Shown here piece after piece: positions 26,319 through 34,151 of a DNA stretch of 63,191 bases. The notes under the pieces were generated by a model. The model saw only the letters and a list, made by a program, of their open reading frames with translations, was not told the origin of the DNA and did no database searches. This DNA is from Gemmataceae bacterium (GTDB taxonomy: Bacteria; Planctomycetota; Planctomycetia; Gemmatales; Gemmataceae): positions 1 through 63,191 of the forward strand of contig SHZZ01000015.1 of the NCBI GenBank assembly GCA_009692005.1, in the 5' to 3' direction. Positions within the stretch are counted from its first letter, which is position 1, and every line of letters begins with the position of its first letter. A program made the position numbers and the translations under genes.

Positions 26319-27752
26319 ATGAAAAACATTAGCCATCCCCATGCGCATTCGTTTTCCTTCCTCAATCCGCTGGAAAGAGAAGGACTGGTGGTTTCCTCGC
26401 GCAGGAATTTCCTCAAAGCAGGGGTGGCGGGCATTGGCGGGTTGACCCTTCCCGGTCTTTTGAAAGCCAAAGAAGCCGGCCAGGCGACCGGGAACAAAGC
26501 CATCATTCTCTTGTGGATGACAGGCGGCCCCAGCCAGATCGACACCTGGGATCCCAAACCCGGTCGGCCATTGCAAAACCGCGGGCCCTTCCAAACCATC
26601 GCCACCAAGCTTCCGGGCGTGCGCATCTGCGAACATTTGCCCAAGCAAGCCTCCATGCTCGACCGCATCACCCTCATTCGCTCGATAGATCCCAAGGGCA
26701 GTAACCACGAACCAAACACGGTGTTTCAAACGGGCAACCGGTTGGCCGAGCCAAGAGTCAATCCCCTGGCCCGCCATTACCCGGCCATCGGCTCGATCCT
26801 GGCCAAGCATCATGGGGCCAACCATCCGGCCATGCCGCCCTATGTAACTTTTGCCCGCTCACGCTCTCACATCGCCTACTCAGGTTACCTGGGAAAACAA
26901 TACGACCCGTTCCCGGGCGAGAAAGCCGCCCGACTTCCCATTTATTCCCTCATCGGCGAGGACAGCGGGAACTACAGCGCCGGCGAGTTGTTCCGCTTGC
27001 ACAAAGACATTAACCTGGACCGCGTGCAAGAGCGCTCCACCCTGTTGCAACAAATGGATTCCCTGAGGAAAGATCTCGATATCACGGGGAATTTTGACGC
27101 CATGGACCGCTTCAACAAGCAAGCGGTGGAGATCCTCGCCGGCAGCCGGGCCCGTAACGCTTTCGATTGGGAAAGAGAGCCGCAATCAGTGCGCGACCGC
27201 TACGGTTCGCATCTCTGGTGCAGGCAAGCCTTGCTCGCCAGGCGGCTGGTGGAGGCGGGTGTCAGCTTTGTCACCATCGATCTCAGCTACCACACGGCCA
27301 GCGGCACCTGGGACAATCACGGCGACAACATCCCGCCCTACGGCGGCATCAGCAAGGGGTTGAAACCTCTGTTGCCACTTTTTGACCACCTGTTCACCAC
27401 TCTAATTGAGGACTTGGAACAGCGCGGAATGATTGACGATGTGCTGGTGGTGGCCATGGGGGAATTTGGCCGCACGCCGCAGATGGGAACGCAGGGAAGC
27501 ACCGATGGGCGCAACCACTGGACGGAAATCATGTCGATGGCGCTGGCCGGGGGCGGCCTGACACACGGACAGGTGATTGGGGCATCGGAGGCGGATGGCG
27601 GCACGATCAAGGAACGGCCCATCCTGCCGGGCGATCTGGCGGCTACTTTTTATCGGCACATGGGCATCCCCCTGGACACCACTTACGCCGATCCATCCGG
27701 CCGGCCGCATTTCGTCGTGGACCACGGCGGTCCTATCCGCGAGTTGTTTTAA
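26319..27752 (+). CDS. DUF1501 domain protein, Tat-exported
   Basis: 477 residues from the ATG at 26319. A twin-arginine signal (SSRRNFLKAGVAGIGGL) lies near residues 26-42. The DUF1501 domain follows with LLWMTGGPSQIDTWDPKPG, GVRICEHLPKQA, LIRSIDPKGSNHEPN, GSHLWCRQALLARRLVEAGVSFVTI, WDNHGDN and MGEFGRTPQMG. This family is related to alkaline phosphatase/sulfatase folds and is abundant in planctomycetes, usually next to DUF1553/1549 cytochrome-type genes. No such partner is adjacent here. The product should be periplasmic. The exact reaction of DUF1501 proteins is not established. Confidence 0.9.
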   Translation: MKNISHPHAHSFSFLNPLEREGLVVSSRRNFLKAGVAGIGGLTLPGLLKAKEAGQATGNKAIILLWMTGGPSQIDTWDPKPGRPLQNRGPFQTIATKLPGVRICEHLPKQASMLDRITLIRSIDPKGSNHEPNTVFQTGNRLAEPRVNPLARHYPAIGSILAKHHGANHPAMPPYVTFARSRSHIAYSGYLGKQYDPFPGEKAARLPIYSLIGEDSGNYSAGELFRLHKDINLDRVQERSTLLQQMDSLRKDLDITGNFDAMDRFNKQAVEILAGSRARNAFDWEREPQSVRDRYGSHLWCRQALLARRLVEAGVSFVTIDLSYHTASGTWDNHGDNIPPYGGISKGLKPLLPLFDHLFTTLIEDLEQRGMIDDVLVVAMGEFGRTPQMGTQGSTDGRNHWTEIMSMALAGGGLTHGQVIGASEADGGTIKERPILPGDLAATFYRHMGIPLDTTYADPSGRPHFVVDHGGPIRELF

Positions 27753-27761
27753 TCCGGTGTA

Positions 27762-27995
27762 ATAAATGGTGTCAGTTCATTTTTCCGTTTCCAATTCCCT
27801 CATCCCCGGTTAGGCCGACCGCTGAAGGCTTGATCAACCACGCCAACAATCGCGACTCCGTTTTTTCCCGGCCGGCCCTTGGTTCGCCCTCTTGGACCGA
27901 ACGCCTGGCGCGGCAACTGCACATCGCCTTCGGCCCACAGCCGCGTGGTCGGCCGCGGAAGGCGGAGCAGTTATAAATGAACTGACACCATTTAT
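27762..27995 (+). mobile_element. RAYT-type element remnant with 21-base inverted repeats
   Basis: Perfect inverted repeats of 21 bases (27762-27782 and 27975-27995; outer end ATAAATGGTGTCAG) bound 234 bases. The interior codes for the C-terminal end of a REP-associated tyrosine transposase, and its stop codon overlaps the right repeat. The catalytic part of the transposase is missing, so the element is dead by itself but could be moved by an intact relative. A single end of the same type lies at 322-346. Confidence 0.7.
27830..27976 (+). pseudogene. C-terminal remnant of REP-associated tyrosine transposase
   Basis: The frame ending at the TAA at 27974-27976 reads SPSWTERLARQLHIAFG and then PRGRPRKAEQL. 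The WxxRxARxLG...RPRGRPRK pattern is the usual C-terminal tail of RAYT (IS200-like, Y1) transposases in planctomycetes. The N-terminal HUH domain with its catalytic tyrosine is absent; upstream sequence reaches the left inverted repeat after only about 50 bases. It is therefore an internally deleted element. Confidence 0.65.
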
Positions 27996-28081
27996 CGAAG
28001 GGCCTGTTCCCACATTTTCCTTGAAGTGCCGGGCCGGTTCTCCAAAATGAACCCTGGCAAAGCAAACTTGGGAAAGGCGCC

Positions 28082-29278
28082 ATGGCGGAAAACAACGGCA
28101 AGAAGAAAGAAAAAAAATGGGCCCCGCGCATGTGGCAGGGGTGCATCCTACCCGCTTGGCTGCGCCTTGCAGTCAAAAACAAATTCCTCGTTCACCCTTC
28201 CAAGTGGTACATCGCCTTCAACATCACCGCTATCAGCGCTTTGAACCTGGCCTTACGCTATTTGCAACAGGGGATTTACGGCAGCATCCCTTCCAACACG
28301 CCAATCACCCAACCGCCAGTGTTCATCCTCGGGCACTGGCGCACCGGCACCACGCTTCTTCATGAACTGCTCATCCTCGACCCGAGGCACAATTTTCCCA
28401 ACACTTATCAGTGCCTCGACCCCAGCCACTTCTTGTTAACGGAAGGGTTTTTCAAAAAGTATTGCAATTTCTTGCTACCGACGAAGCGGCCGATGGACAA
28501 CATGGAAGCTGGCTGGGACAAGCCGCAGGAAGACGAGTTTGCCTTGTGCATGATGGGCCTTCCCTCCCCTTACCTGGGGGTGGCCTTTCCGAACAACCCG
28601 GCGCCGATGCCGCAGGCCTTTGAAATCAACCGGTTGGAAAAAAGGGAACAACAACGATGGAAGGAAGGGTTTCAGGAGTTTTTGGCGGAAATCACTTTCC
28701 GCGATCGGCGCCGCCTGATCCTGAAATCCCCCACCCACACTTGCAGAATTCCCACATTGCTGGAATTGTTCCCTGATGCGCGCTTTATTCACATTGTCCG
28801 CGACCCGTACACTCTCTTTCCCTCAACGGTAAACCTGTGGAAATCCCTGGGGGAAAACCACGGCCTGCAGACCCCCTCGCACCAGCAGTTGCCCGAGAAG
28901 GTTTTCAATGAATTCAACATTCTTTACAAAGCCATTGACCGCGACAAGCAACTCATCCGGGCTGACAGGTTTTTTGAAGTCCGCTACGAGGACCTGGTGA
29001 AGGAACCGATGGAAATCACCCGGCAGATTTACAGCCACTTGGGGCTGGGGGATTTTGAACCCACACGCGGGCCAGTGCAACGCTACCTCGATTCCCGCAA
29101 GGATTATCAAACCAACAAATACAAGCCCTTGGAACCTGCCCTGCTGGAAGAGATCAATCGCCGTTGGGGATGGGCCATCGACCGTTATGGCTATCCCCGG
29201 CGGAATCCCGAGGCCATGGTTCCTCAACCCCCCGCACCCAGTTCCCCTTTTCCCTTGCTTGAAGGAGTCCGCACATGA
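28082..29278 (+). CDS. sulfotransferase family protein
   Basis: 398 residues. Cytoplasmic or membrane-associated sulfotransferases move the sulfuryl group from PAPS to a hydroxyl or amine. The 5'-phosphosulfate loop is VFILGHWRTGTTLLHELL near residues 80-97 and the 3'-phosphate block is RFIHIVRDPYTLFPSTVNLW near 235-254. Supporting blocks are RLILKSPTHTCRIP and FFEVRYEDLVKEP, and the Pfam Sulfotransfer_3 layout fits. Residues 42-60 are mildly hydrophobic and could attach the protein to the membrane. A proline-rich tail follows the domain. The stop overlaps the start of tpx by four bases, so the two are coupled, an odd pairing with no obvious pathway link. Confidence 0.88.
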   Translation: MAENNGKKKEKKWAPRMWQGCILPAWLRLAVKNKFLVHPSKWYIAFNITAISALNLALRYLQQGIYGSIPSNTPITQPPVFILGHWRTGTTLLHELLILDPRHNFPNTYQCLDPSHFLLTEGFFKKYCNFLLPTKRPMDNMEAGWDKPQEDEFALCMMGLPSPYLGVAFPNNPAPMPQAFEINRLEKREQQRWKEGFQEFLAEITFRDRRRLILKSPTHTCRIPTLLELFPDARFIHIVRDPYTLFPSTVNLWKSLGENHGLQTPSHQQLPEKVFNEFNILYKAIDRDKQLIRADRFFEVRYEDLVKEPMEITRQIYSHLGLGDFEPTRGPVQRYLDSRKDYQTNKYKPLEPALLEEINRRWGWAIDRYGYPRRNPEAMVPQPPAPSSPFPLLEGVRT

Positions 29279-29784
29279 GTCATTCCGTTACTTTTAAAGG
29301 CGAAGCCAAGAACCTCCTGGGAAACCAGGTCAAGCCGGGCGACACGGCGCCGGATTTCCAATGCCTGGTGGGGCTCGATGTGGTCAATCTCGCCTCCACG
29401 CCTGCAAAACCACGCCTCTTCAGCGTCGTCCCTTCGCTCGACACCGGCGTCTGCAGCATGCAGACCAAGAAGTTCGATCAGGAACTGGCGCAAATGAAAG
29501 ACAAGGTCGCCGCCTATACCGTTAGCCTCGACCTTCCGTTCGCGCAGAAGCGATATTGCTCGGCAGAAAACATCGGCCACCTGTCGACCCTTTCCGATTG
29601 CCATAACCATTCCTTCGGGAAGAACTATGGAGTGCTTTTGGAAGGGCTGCCATTGCCCTTATTGACCCGCGCCGTTTTCGTGGTGGATGGCAAAGGGGCC
29701 GTGGTTCATGCTGAATATGTAGGCGAAGTCACCAACCACCCGGATTATGAGCTGGCGCTGACCGCGTTGAAGAAGTTGCTATAA
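29275..29784 (+). CDS. tpx: thiol peroxidase Tpx
   Basis: 169 residues. Tpx is an atypical two-cysteine peroxiredoxin that reduces hydrogen peroxide and alkyl hydroperoxides with electrons from thioredoxin. The peroxidatic cysteine is C60 in VPSLDTGVCSMQT, and the resolving cysteine is C95 in QKRYCSAEN. Both are at the family's usual positions. The start MSHSVTFKGEAKNLLGNQVKPGD is standard and there is no signal peptide. It overlaps the sulfotransferase gene by four bases. A second peroxiredoxin, probably with selenocysteine, is encoded about 3 kb away. Confidence 0.95.
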   Translation: MSHSVTFKGEAKNLLGNQVKPGDTAPDFQCLVGLDVVNLASTPAKPRLFSVVPSLDTGVCSMQTKKFDQELAQMKDKVAAYTVSLDLPFAQKRYCSAENIGHLSTLSDCHNHSFGKNYGVLLEGLPLPLLTRAVFVVDGKGAVVHAEYVGEVTNHPDYELALTALKKLL

Positions 29785-30094
29785 GTTGTTTTTGTATATA
29801 AGGTTAAGTAAAAAACCCTGAGGATTTAAGGGTTGGGGAAGAGGTTTCCCACAACTCAGGTTTTCACCTGGCAAGTGGGGAGGATTATTCCTTTCCTGCT
29901 AATTATTCCGGATTCCTTTTGTAAAAATTACTATTCCGCCGTCGTTCTCCTATTGCGGCGGCTTATTTCTCAATTAACTTGAATGAATGCCGGTTTATTA
30001 GGCGGAAATACCAAGGCCTTTGCGGTTTTTCCCCACCCGGGACAATCACGGCGCGACCCCTTTCATGGCGCCCGGTTTTTACGGAGATTGGTTC
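29785..30094. other. intergenic region, likely promoter of YYEP gene
   Basis: This 310-base gap has no convincing gene. It is AT-rich in places (29800-29850 and 29900-29990), in contrast to the flanking genes, and holds short palindromic stretches such as GCCGTCGTTCTCCTATTGCGGCGGC (with GCCG and CGGC arms). A promoter for the YYEP gene is expected here, but I do not see a strong -35/-10 pair. Confidence 0.35.
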
Positions 30095-31099
30095 ATGTGT
30101 AATTTTCAAGGGTTTTGCGCCGTTGCTCTTACAATGGCTCTGGCTGCCAACCCGACTCTGGCCGCAGGAAAAGCTGTCCCTCCTTGCAACCAACCCAAGG
30201 TCGCGACTTCCTATTATCAACCTGCTGCCGCTCCTAGCCCCACCCAACCAAACTGCAACACTCGCTATGTGCAAAAGTTTTACTACGAACCAGTGACCAC
30301 ATACGAACAAACCTCGTTTTATGAACCGGTCACTTCCTATCGGTCCAGCTATTATTACGAGCCGATTACCACTTACCACACCAGCTACTACTACGACCCC
30401 AGTTCGTGCGGTTACCAGGCCTTTAGCTCGCCAGCAACTTCCTACCAGTTGAAATCGCAGAATTTTCCTGTGACCAGCTACTCGTTAAAGACCGCGGTGA
30501 ATCCGGTGACCAGCTACAAATATTCTTACTACTACGAACCACAGACCACTTGCTGCACGACGACCGTGGGCAGCCCGATTCTGGCCGGCCCCGCCCCGTG
30601 CGCCACCCCGGGCACGACAGGCACCCCAGGCACGGCCCCGGGTGTCAGCGAAAAAGCCACACCAACCCCGGCCCCAGCGGCGGCAGCCCCAGGCGTGGGG
30701 GAAGCACGGGATTCAGCAGCCAATGGCAAAGGAACCGGCCTGGGCGCCCCTGCCATTCCCAACTGGACCAACCCGGGATTCAACACCCCGGTGGCGCCAG
30801 CCAAGGCTCCCGTGGTCAAGCTTGAGAAAATCGTTTCGATTTCAGCCAATAATCTGCAAGGGCAGATTGTCCAAGCAAGCCAGATCCCCAACCCAGGCGC
30901 GCAATTGATCCTGGTTCATGAATCCATTCCAGGGAAAAAAGTGAAGGTTTCCACCGATGCCAATGGCCGATTCACCACGCATTTGGAGGAAGGGAACTGG
31001 CTGGTCTACCTGGTAGACGGCGAAGGCCGGGCTCTGTACCAAAAACAAATCAATATCAAGCCTGCGCAGGTGGAAACCATTCGCCTGGTAAGCCGTTAA
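30095..31099 (+). CDS. secreted tyrosine-rich YYEP repeat protein
   Basis: 334 residues from the ATG at 30095, with a GGAGA site and a signal peptide to about residue 24 (TMALAANPTLAAG). Residues about 55-165 hold imperfect repeats with YYEPVTTY, FYEPVTSYRSSYYYEP, YYYDP, NFPVTSYSLK and a final YYYEPQTTCC. An alanine/proline-rich linker follows. The last 90 residues (ISANNLQGQIVQAS, KKVKVSTDANGRFTTHL, GNWLVYLVDGEG) resemble a carboxypeptidase-regulatory-like beta-sandwich. Tyrosine-rich YYEP repeats occur in planctomycete surface proteins of unknown role; crosslinking or cell-envelope decoration is speculation. A T-rich terminator follows directly. Confidence 0.75.
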   Translation: MCNFQGFCAVALTMALAANPTLAAGKAVPPCNQPKVATSYYQPAAAPSPTQPNCNTRYVQKFYYEPVTTYEQTSFYEPVTSYRSSYYYEPITTYHTSYYYDPSSCGYQAFSSPATSYQLKSQNFPVTSYSLKTAVNPVTSYKYSYYYEPQTTCCTTTVGSPILAGPAPCATPGTTGTPGTAPGVSEKATPTPAPAAAAPGVGEARDSAANGKGTGLGAPAIPNWTNPGFNTPVAPAKAPVVKLEKIVSISANNLQGQIVQASQIPNPGAQLILVHESIPGKKVKVSTDANGRFTTHLEEGNWLVYLVDGEGRALYQKQINIKPAQVETIRLVSR

Positions 31100-31116
31100 A
31101 GTCTTGCCAAACTTCA

Positions 31117-31148
31117 CAAAGCTCCCGGCTCGCCTGGGGCTTTTTTTT
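31117..31148 (+). terminator. intrinsic terminator after the YYEP gene
   Basis: AAAGCTCC and GGGGCTTT form a stem around CGGCTCGCCT, followed directly by eight T. It lies 17 bases after the stop codon. Confidence 0.75.
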
Positions 31149-31390
31149 ACAAGTTAAATTAGGCCCCCTTTGACGGTTGGCCCTATTCTTCGGTTTCCTT
31201 AAACCCTTTCGGCATTTCTTTTAAAGCCTTTCCTATCAATCACACCGCTTTTAACTGACGATAGGAAGTTCCGGATAAGCACATGGATGTGCATTCCGGG
31301 CAGGTTAACTCCCCTTAACCAAACAAGCCTGGGTCCAAGGGCAGGCGTCGAATGCCGGCAATTTTCCTTCAAGACAGTGAGGTCTTTCCT

Positions 31391-32722
31391 ATGATTTGGT
31401 CATCCTTGTTTATGGGTGGATTGCTGGCAACCAGCCAGACCCCCGTGCTAGAAAAAGTACCCGTGGCGCCGACCAGTGTTTCCGTGGTGCAAGCCCCGGC
31501 TAAGCCAGCAGATAAACCCGCCGACGCTCCCAAGGCCGAAGCCAAGGAAGAAGAAGAAGCTCCCAAGTTCCTTCTCATGCGCATTGCGGAAGGCACTCAT
31601 TTCGGCGGGTTCCTCGATGACCATGGCATTGTCGTCAAGGGCCGCATGGATGGCAGCTTCACCGCCTCCACTGCCAAATCCAGCAACTTGCCCATGGCCA
31701 TGAACTACCTGCCCAACCAGTTCCAGCTTGAGCAGAACACCCTGATCATCGATAAAGCGGTTGATACTAAAGCCGCGGAATCGACTTGGGGCTTCCGCCT
31801 GGAATCGATCCTCGGCGGCACCGACTACCGCTTCTCCCTGTCCAACAACCTGGCCTTCAACCAGTTGAAACAGAATGACGGCGGGCCGAACACCTATGGC
31901 GTCGATCCCATCCAGTTCTATGTTGAGCACTACAACCCCAACTTCATGAACGGCTTGGACACCAAAGTCGGCCGTTTCTACACCATCCTCAACAGTGAAA
32001 GCCTCGACCCGACCCAGAACAAACTGGTTAGCCGATCCTTGACTTTCATGAACAACCCCTTCACCCATACCGGCGTGTTAACCGGCACCAACCTCAATGA
32101 CAAATGGGTGTTCTATAACGGTGTCACTGGCGGCGCGGATGTCTTCTTTGGCCCCGCGGCCCAGGCGGCTTACCTCGGCGGGTTGCAAGGAACTCTCAAT
32201 GATGGCAAGACCGTGGTTAACTTTAACACCCAGTTGACCAATCCCAACTTCAACCAGTACCTGGGAACTGTCAACAACTACGATGTGTTGGAAGCTCGGT
32301 TGGCCCACAAGATTAACGACAAGTGGGACTTCCTTTCTTGCAACATGTTCTCGTGGATTGATAACTGGGACACTAATTCCAGCTACCCCATCTTCGAGAA
32401 AGATGGCGTCACCACCCGCACCTTCCAGGGCTATGCCAACTGGTTCGGGTTCTGCAACTACCTGACCTACACCTTTAGCGAAAAGGCCTACACCACCAGC
32501 CGCGTGGAATTCTTTGTGGATTCCCAGGGCGTGCGGACCGGCTACACCGGTTTGTACACCACGCTGACCCAGGGCCTGACCTACAAGATGTGCGAGGACC
32601 AGGTTTGGGTTCGTCCGGAATTCCGTTATGACTACGCCCAAGGACGGGCGTATCAGGACGGGAGCGGCAACCCCACCCATGGCTTGTTCACCTTCGCCCT
32701 CGACTTCGTGGTTCAGTACTAA
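31391..32722 (+). CDS. outer-membrane beta-barrel porin-like protein
   Basis: 443 residues from the ATG at 31391. The N-terminal 20 residues are a short hydrophobic signal (MIWSSLFMGGLLATS). A linker rich in alanine, lysine and glutamate follows (APKAEAKEEEEAPK). From about residue 70 the protein is a series of amphipathic beta strands with aromatic girdle residues (GFLDDHGIVVKGRMDGSFTA, STWGFRLESILGG, YDVLEARLAHKINDKWDF, ARVEFFV-like) and ends in FDFVVQY with a C-terminal aromatic, the outer-membrane insertion signal. It matches the planctomycete 'outer membrane beta-barrel' porin family. It probably forms a passive channel. A strong terminator follows. Confidence 0.8.
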   Translation: MIWSSLFMGGLLATSQTPVLEKVPVAPTSVSVVQAPAKPADKPADAPKAEAKEEEEAPKFLLMRIAEGTHFGGFLDDHGIVVKGRMDGSFTASTAKSSNLPMAMNYLPNQFQLEQNTLIIDKAVDTKAAESTWGFRLESILGGTDYRFSLSNNLAFNQLKQNDGGPNTYGVDPIQFYVEHYNPNFMNGLDTKVGRFYTILNSESLDPTQNKLVSRSLTFMNNPFTHTGVLTGTNLNDKWVFYNGVTGGADVFFGPAAQAAYLGGLQGTLNDGKTVVNFNTQLTNPNFNQYLGTVNNYDVLEARLAHKINDKWDFLSCNMFSWIDNWDTNSSYPIFEKDGVTTRTFQGYANWFGFCNYLTYTFSEKAYTTSRVEFFVDSQGVRTGYTGLYTTLTQGLTYKMCEDQVWVRPEFRYDYAQGRAYQDGSGNPTHGLFTFALDFVVQY

Positions 32723-32744
32723 ACCGCGATTCTTGGAAAAGCAA

Positions 32745-32779
32745 CGAGGCGCCGGTCAACCCGGCGCCTCGGCGTTTTT
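32745..32779 (+). terminator. intrinsic terminator after the porin-like gene
   Basis: GAGGCGCCGG (32746-32755) pairs with CCGGCGCCTC (32761-32770) around TCAAC, followed by GGCG and five T. Confidence 0.8.
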
Positions 32780-32822
32780 AAGGGACAAATGCCAAAGGAC
32801 TTCTACACGCCCTAACTTGTGC

Positions 32823-32862
32823 AAATAAGAAACGGCGGGCATCTGCCCGCCGTTTCTTATTT
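32823..32862. terminator. bidirectional terminator with 19-base-pair perfect stem
   Basis: The two arms, 32823-32841 and 32844-32862, are perfectly complementary over 19 bases. The tip is the two bases TC. The stem foot is AAATAAGAAA / TTTCTTATTT, so both strands give an A-stem-T pattern. It separates the porin-like gene from the convergent peroxiredoxin gene. Confidence 0.85.
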
Positions 32863-32873
32863 CATCCTGGCTT

Positions 32874-33404
32874 TTATTTCAGATTCTTTTCAATAAACGC
32901 CAGCACTTCCTGCGGGTGGGCATCGATTTTCACCGCGGTGTAGATCTTCCTCACCGTCCCGGTTTTGTCGATCACATAGGAATAGCGCGAGGCCATTCCC
33001 GATTTCCCCAACGCGCCGAAGGAAGCCGTCACCTTTTTATCCGGATCGGCCAGGAGAGGGATCTCCAGCTTTTCCTTGGCCACAAACTTCTGCTGGTCTT
33101 CGTACTTGTCGGTGCTAATTCCAAAAACAACGGTATCCAGTGCGGCGAATTTTTCAGCAAGACCGCTGAAACCGCACGATTCCTTGGTTCAGCCACCCGT
33201 CATGGCTTTGGGATAAAAGAACAGCACCACATTCTTCTTGCCCTTGTAGTCCGCGAGATCAACCTTGATTTCCTTGCCCTTGCTGGCGGCCGTGAGGGAA
33301 ACCGCCGGCGCTGGCTTGCCTTCTTCGGCTTTATCCGCGCCCATCGCTGGTCCTCCCAACATGCTTATTCCGCCCAGCAAGAGGCCCATCATTAACCGTC
33401 TCAT
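32874..33404 (-). CDS. selenocysteine-containing peroxiredoxin (BCP/PrxQ-like), exported
   Basis: 176 residues including selenocysteine at position 72, encoded by an in-frame TGA (33191-33189). The N-terminus is a signal peptide (MRRLMMGLLLGGISML, cut near GADKAE). The peroxiredoxin domain follows: GKPAPAVSLTAASKG, NVVLFFYPKAMTGG, then UTKESCGFSGL. BCP-type peroxiredoxins have GCTKEAC here, so the TGA is exactly the peroxidatic cysteine codon, and C77 is the resolving residue at +5. The frame then continues without stops through FGISTDKYEDQQKFV, IPLLADPDKKVTASFG, YSYVIDKTGTVRKIY and VLAFIEKNLK. A SECIS-like hairpin lies 24 bases downstream of the TGA. The ATG at 33404 has a GGAGG site. It should reduce peroxides outside the cytoplasm. 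Selenocysteine machinery genes are not in the window. Confidence 0.88.
33152..33171 (-). promoter_or_regulatory. SECIS-like hairpin of the selenoprotein gene
   Basis: On the coding strand TTTCAGC and GCTGAAA form a perfect seven-pair stem around loop GGTCTT. The loop starts 24 bases after the TGA. Bacterial SECIS elements need a hairpin 16-37 bases past the UGA with a G in the first loop positions. The E. coli fdhF loop contains the same GGUCU. Confidence 0.8.
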
Positions 33405-33486
33405 ATTCAGGTCCTCCTACTGTTGACTTTCAACACCAAAAAGGATTGTGGGGTTTGAACCAGTGGAAAGCAAGTGGCAAAATATT

Positions 33487-34140
33487 TCAAGGAAGAAAAC
33501 TCGCGGGCAGGCCAATGCCAACCACGCGGACCTCGCCCAGGAAGGGCCCCGCGGCCGGATTTTGAAAACCGATCTTCCCAGTCACCATGGTGGCCGTGAT
33601 GGCTGCGCGGACCGTGGGATTAAACGGCTGACCACTGTCGCCATCCAAACCCGAAGGAATGTCCACGGCAAGGATCGGCAGCCCCGAGGCGTTCATTTTT
33701 TCCACCACGCGGTTGATGGGCGAACGCAACGCCCCGCTTTGCCCCGAGCCCACCAGGGCGTCCACGAGCCAGGCTGCCCCCGTGAAATAGGATTCCAGCG
33801 TGTCGATTTTCGCATCGTCCATCACGGTGACAGGTATGGTGGCATGTGAAACGGCGGCAAATTGAACTGCGGCATCGCCGGCCAGGTTCCCGGGTTTGCA
33901 AAAAAGCAGCACTTCCACCTTAATCCCCGCGCCATCCAGGTGGCGGGCAATGACAAAGCCATCGCCGCCGTTATTCCCACCGCCGCAACAGATGACGACC
34001 TTGCCTGGGATCTTCTTTTCCAGCAGGATTTCCGCCACGCCGCGGCCAGCATTTTCCATCAGGATCAGCCCGGGAATGTGCCCCTGGCTTTTCGCCAGCC
34101 AGTCGATTTGACGAGATTCCTTCACACTGAGATACCGCAT
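33487..34140 (-). CDS. nnrE: NAD(P)H-hydrate epimerase
   Basis: 217 residues. NnrE converts the R epimer of damaged NAD(P)H hydrate to the S epimer so the dehydratase can repair it. The YjeF-N fold is clear: SVKESRQIDWLAKS at the start, LILMENAGRGVAEIL, the nucleotide loop CGGGNNGGDGFVIARHL near residue 52, WLVDALVGSG with the catalytic aspartate near 125, and AVDIPSGLDGDSG. The usual companion dehydratase domain (YjeF-C) is not fused and not adjacent. It follows kdgK by 11 bases and is the last gene of the eda-kdgK operon, an unusual place for a repair enzyme. Confidence 0.9.
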   Translation of the reverse strand: MRYLSVKESRQIDWLAKSQGHIPGLILMENAGRGVAEILLEKKIPGKVVICCGGGNNGGDGFVIARHLDGAGIKVEVLLFCKPGNLAGDAAVQFAAVSHATIPVTVMDDAKIDTLESYFTGAAWLVDALVGSGQSGALRSPINRVVEKMNASGLPILAVDIPSGLDGDSGQPFNPTVRAAITATMVTGKIGFQNPAAGPFLGEVRVVGIGLPASFLP

Positions 34141-34151
34141 GGCCCGGCCCC

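Noticed and set aside
31230-31300. Inverted CCTATC/GATAGG and GCACAT/ATGTGC pairs before the porin-like gene as a riboswitch
   Set aside because: The arms are short and no known riboswitch core is recognisable; kept only as ordinary leader sequence.
33189-33191. The in-frame TGA read as a stop making a pseudogene or two genes
   Set aside because: The TGA replaces exactly the catalytic cysteine codon, the frame is continuous on both sides, and a SECIS-like hairpin follows; a random nonsense mutation would rarely meet all three.
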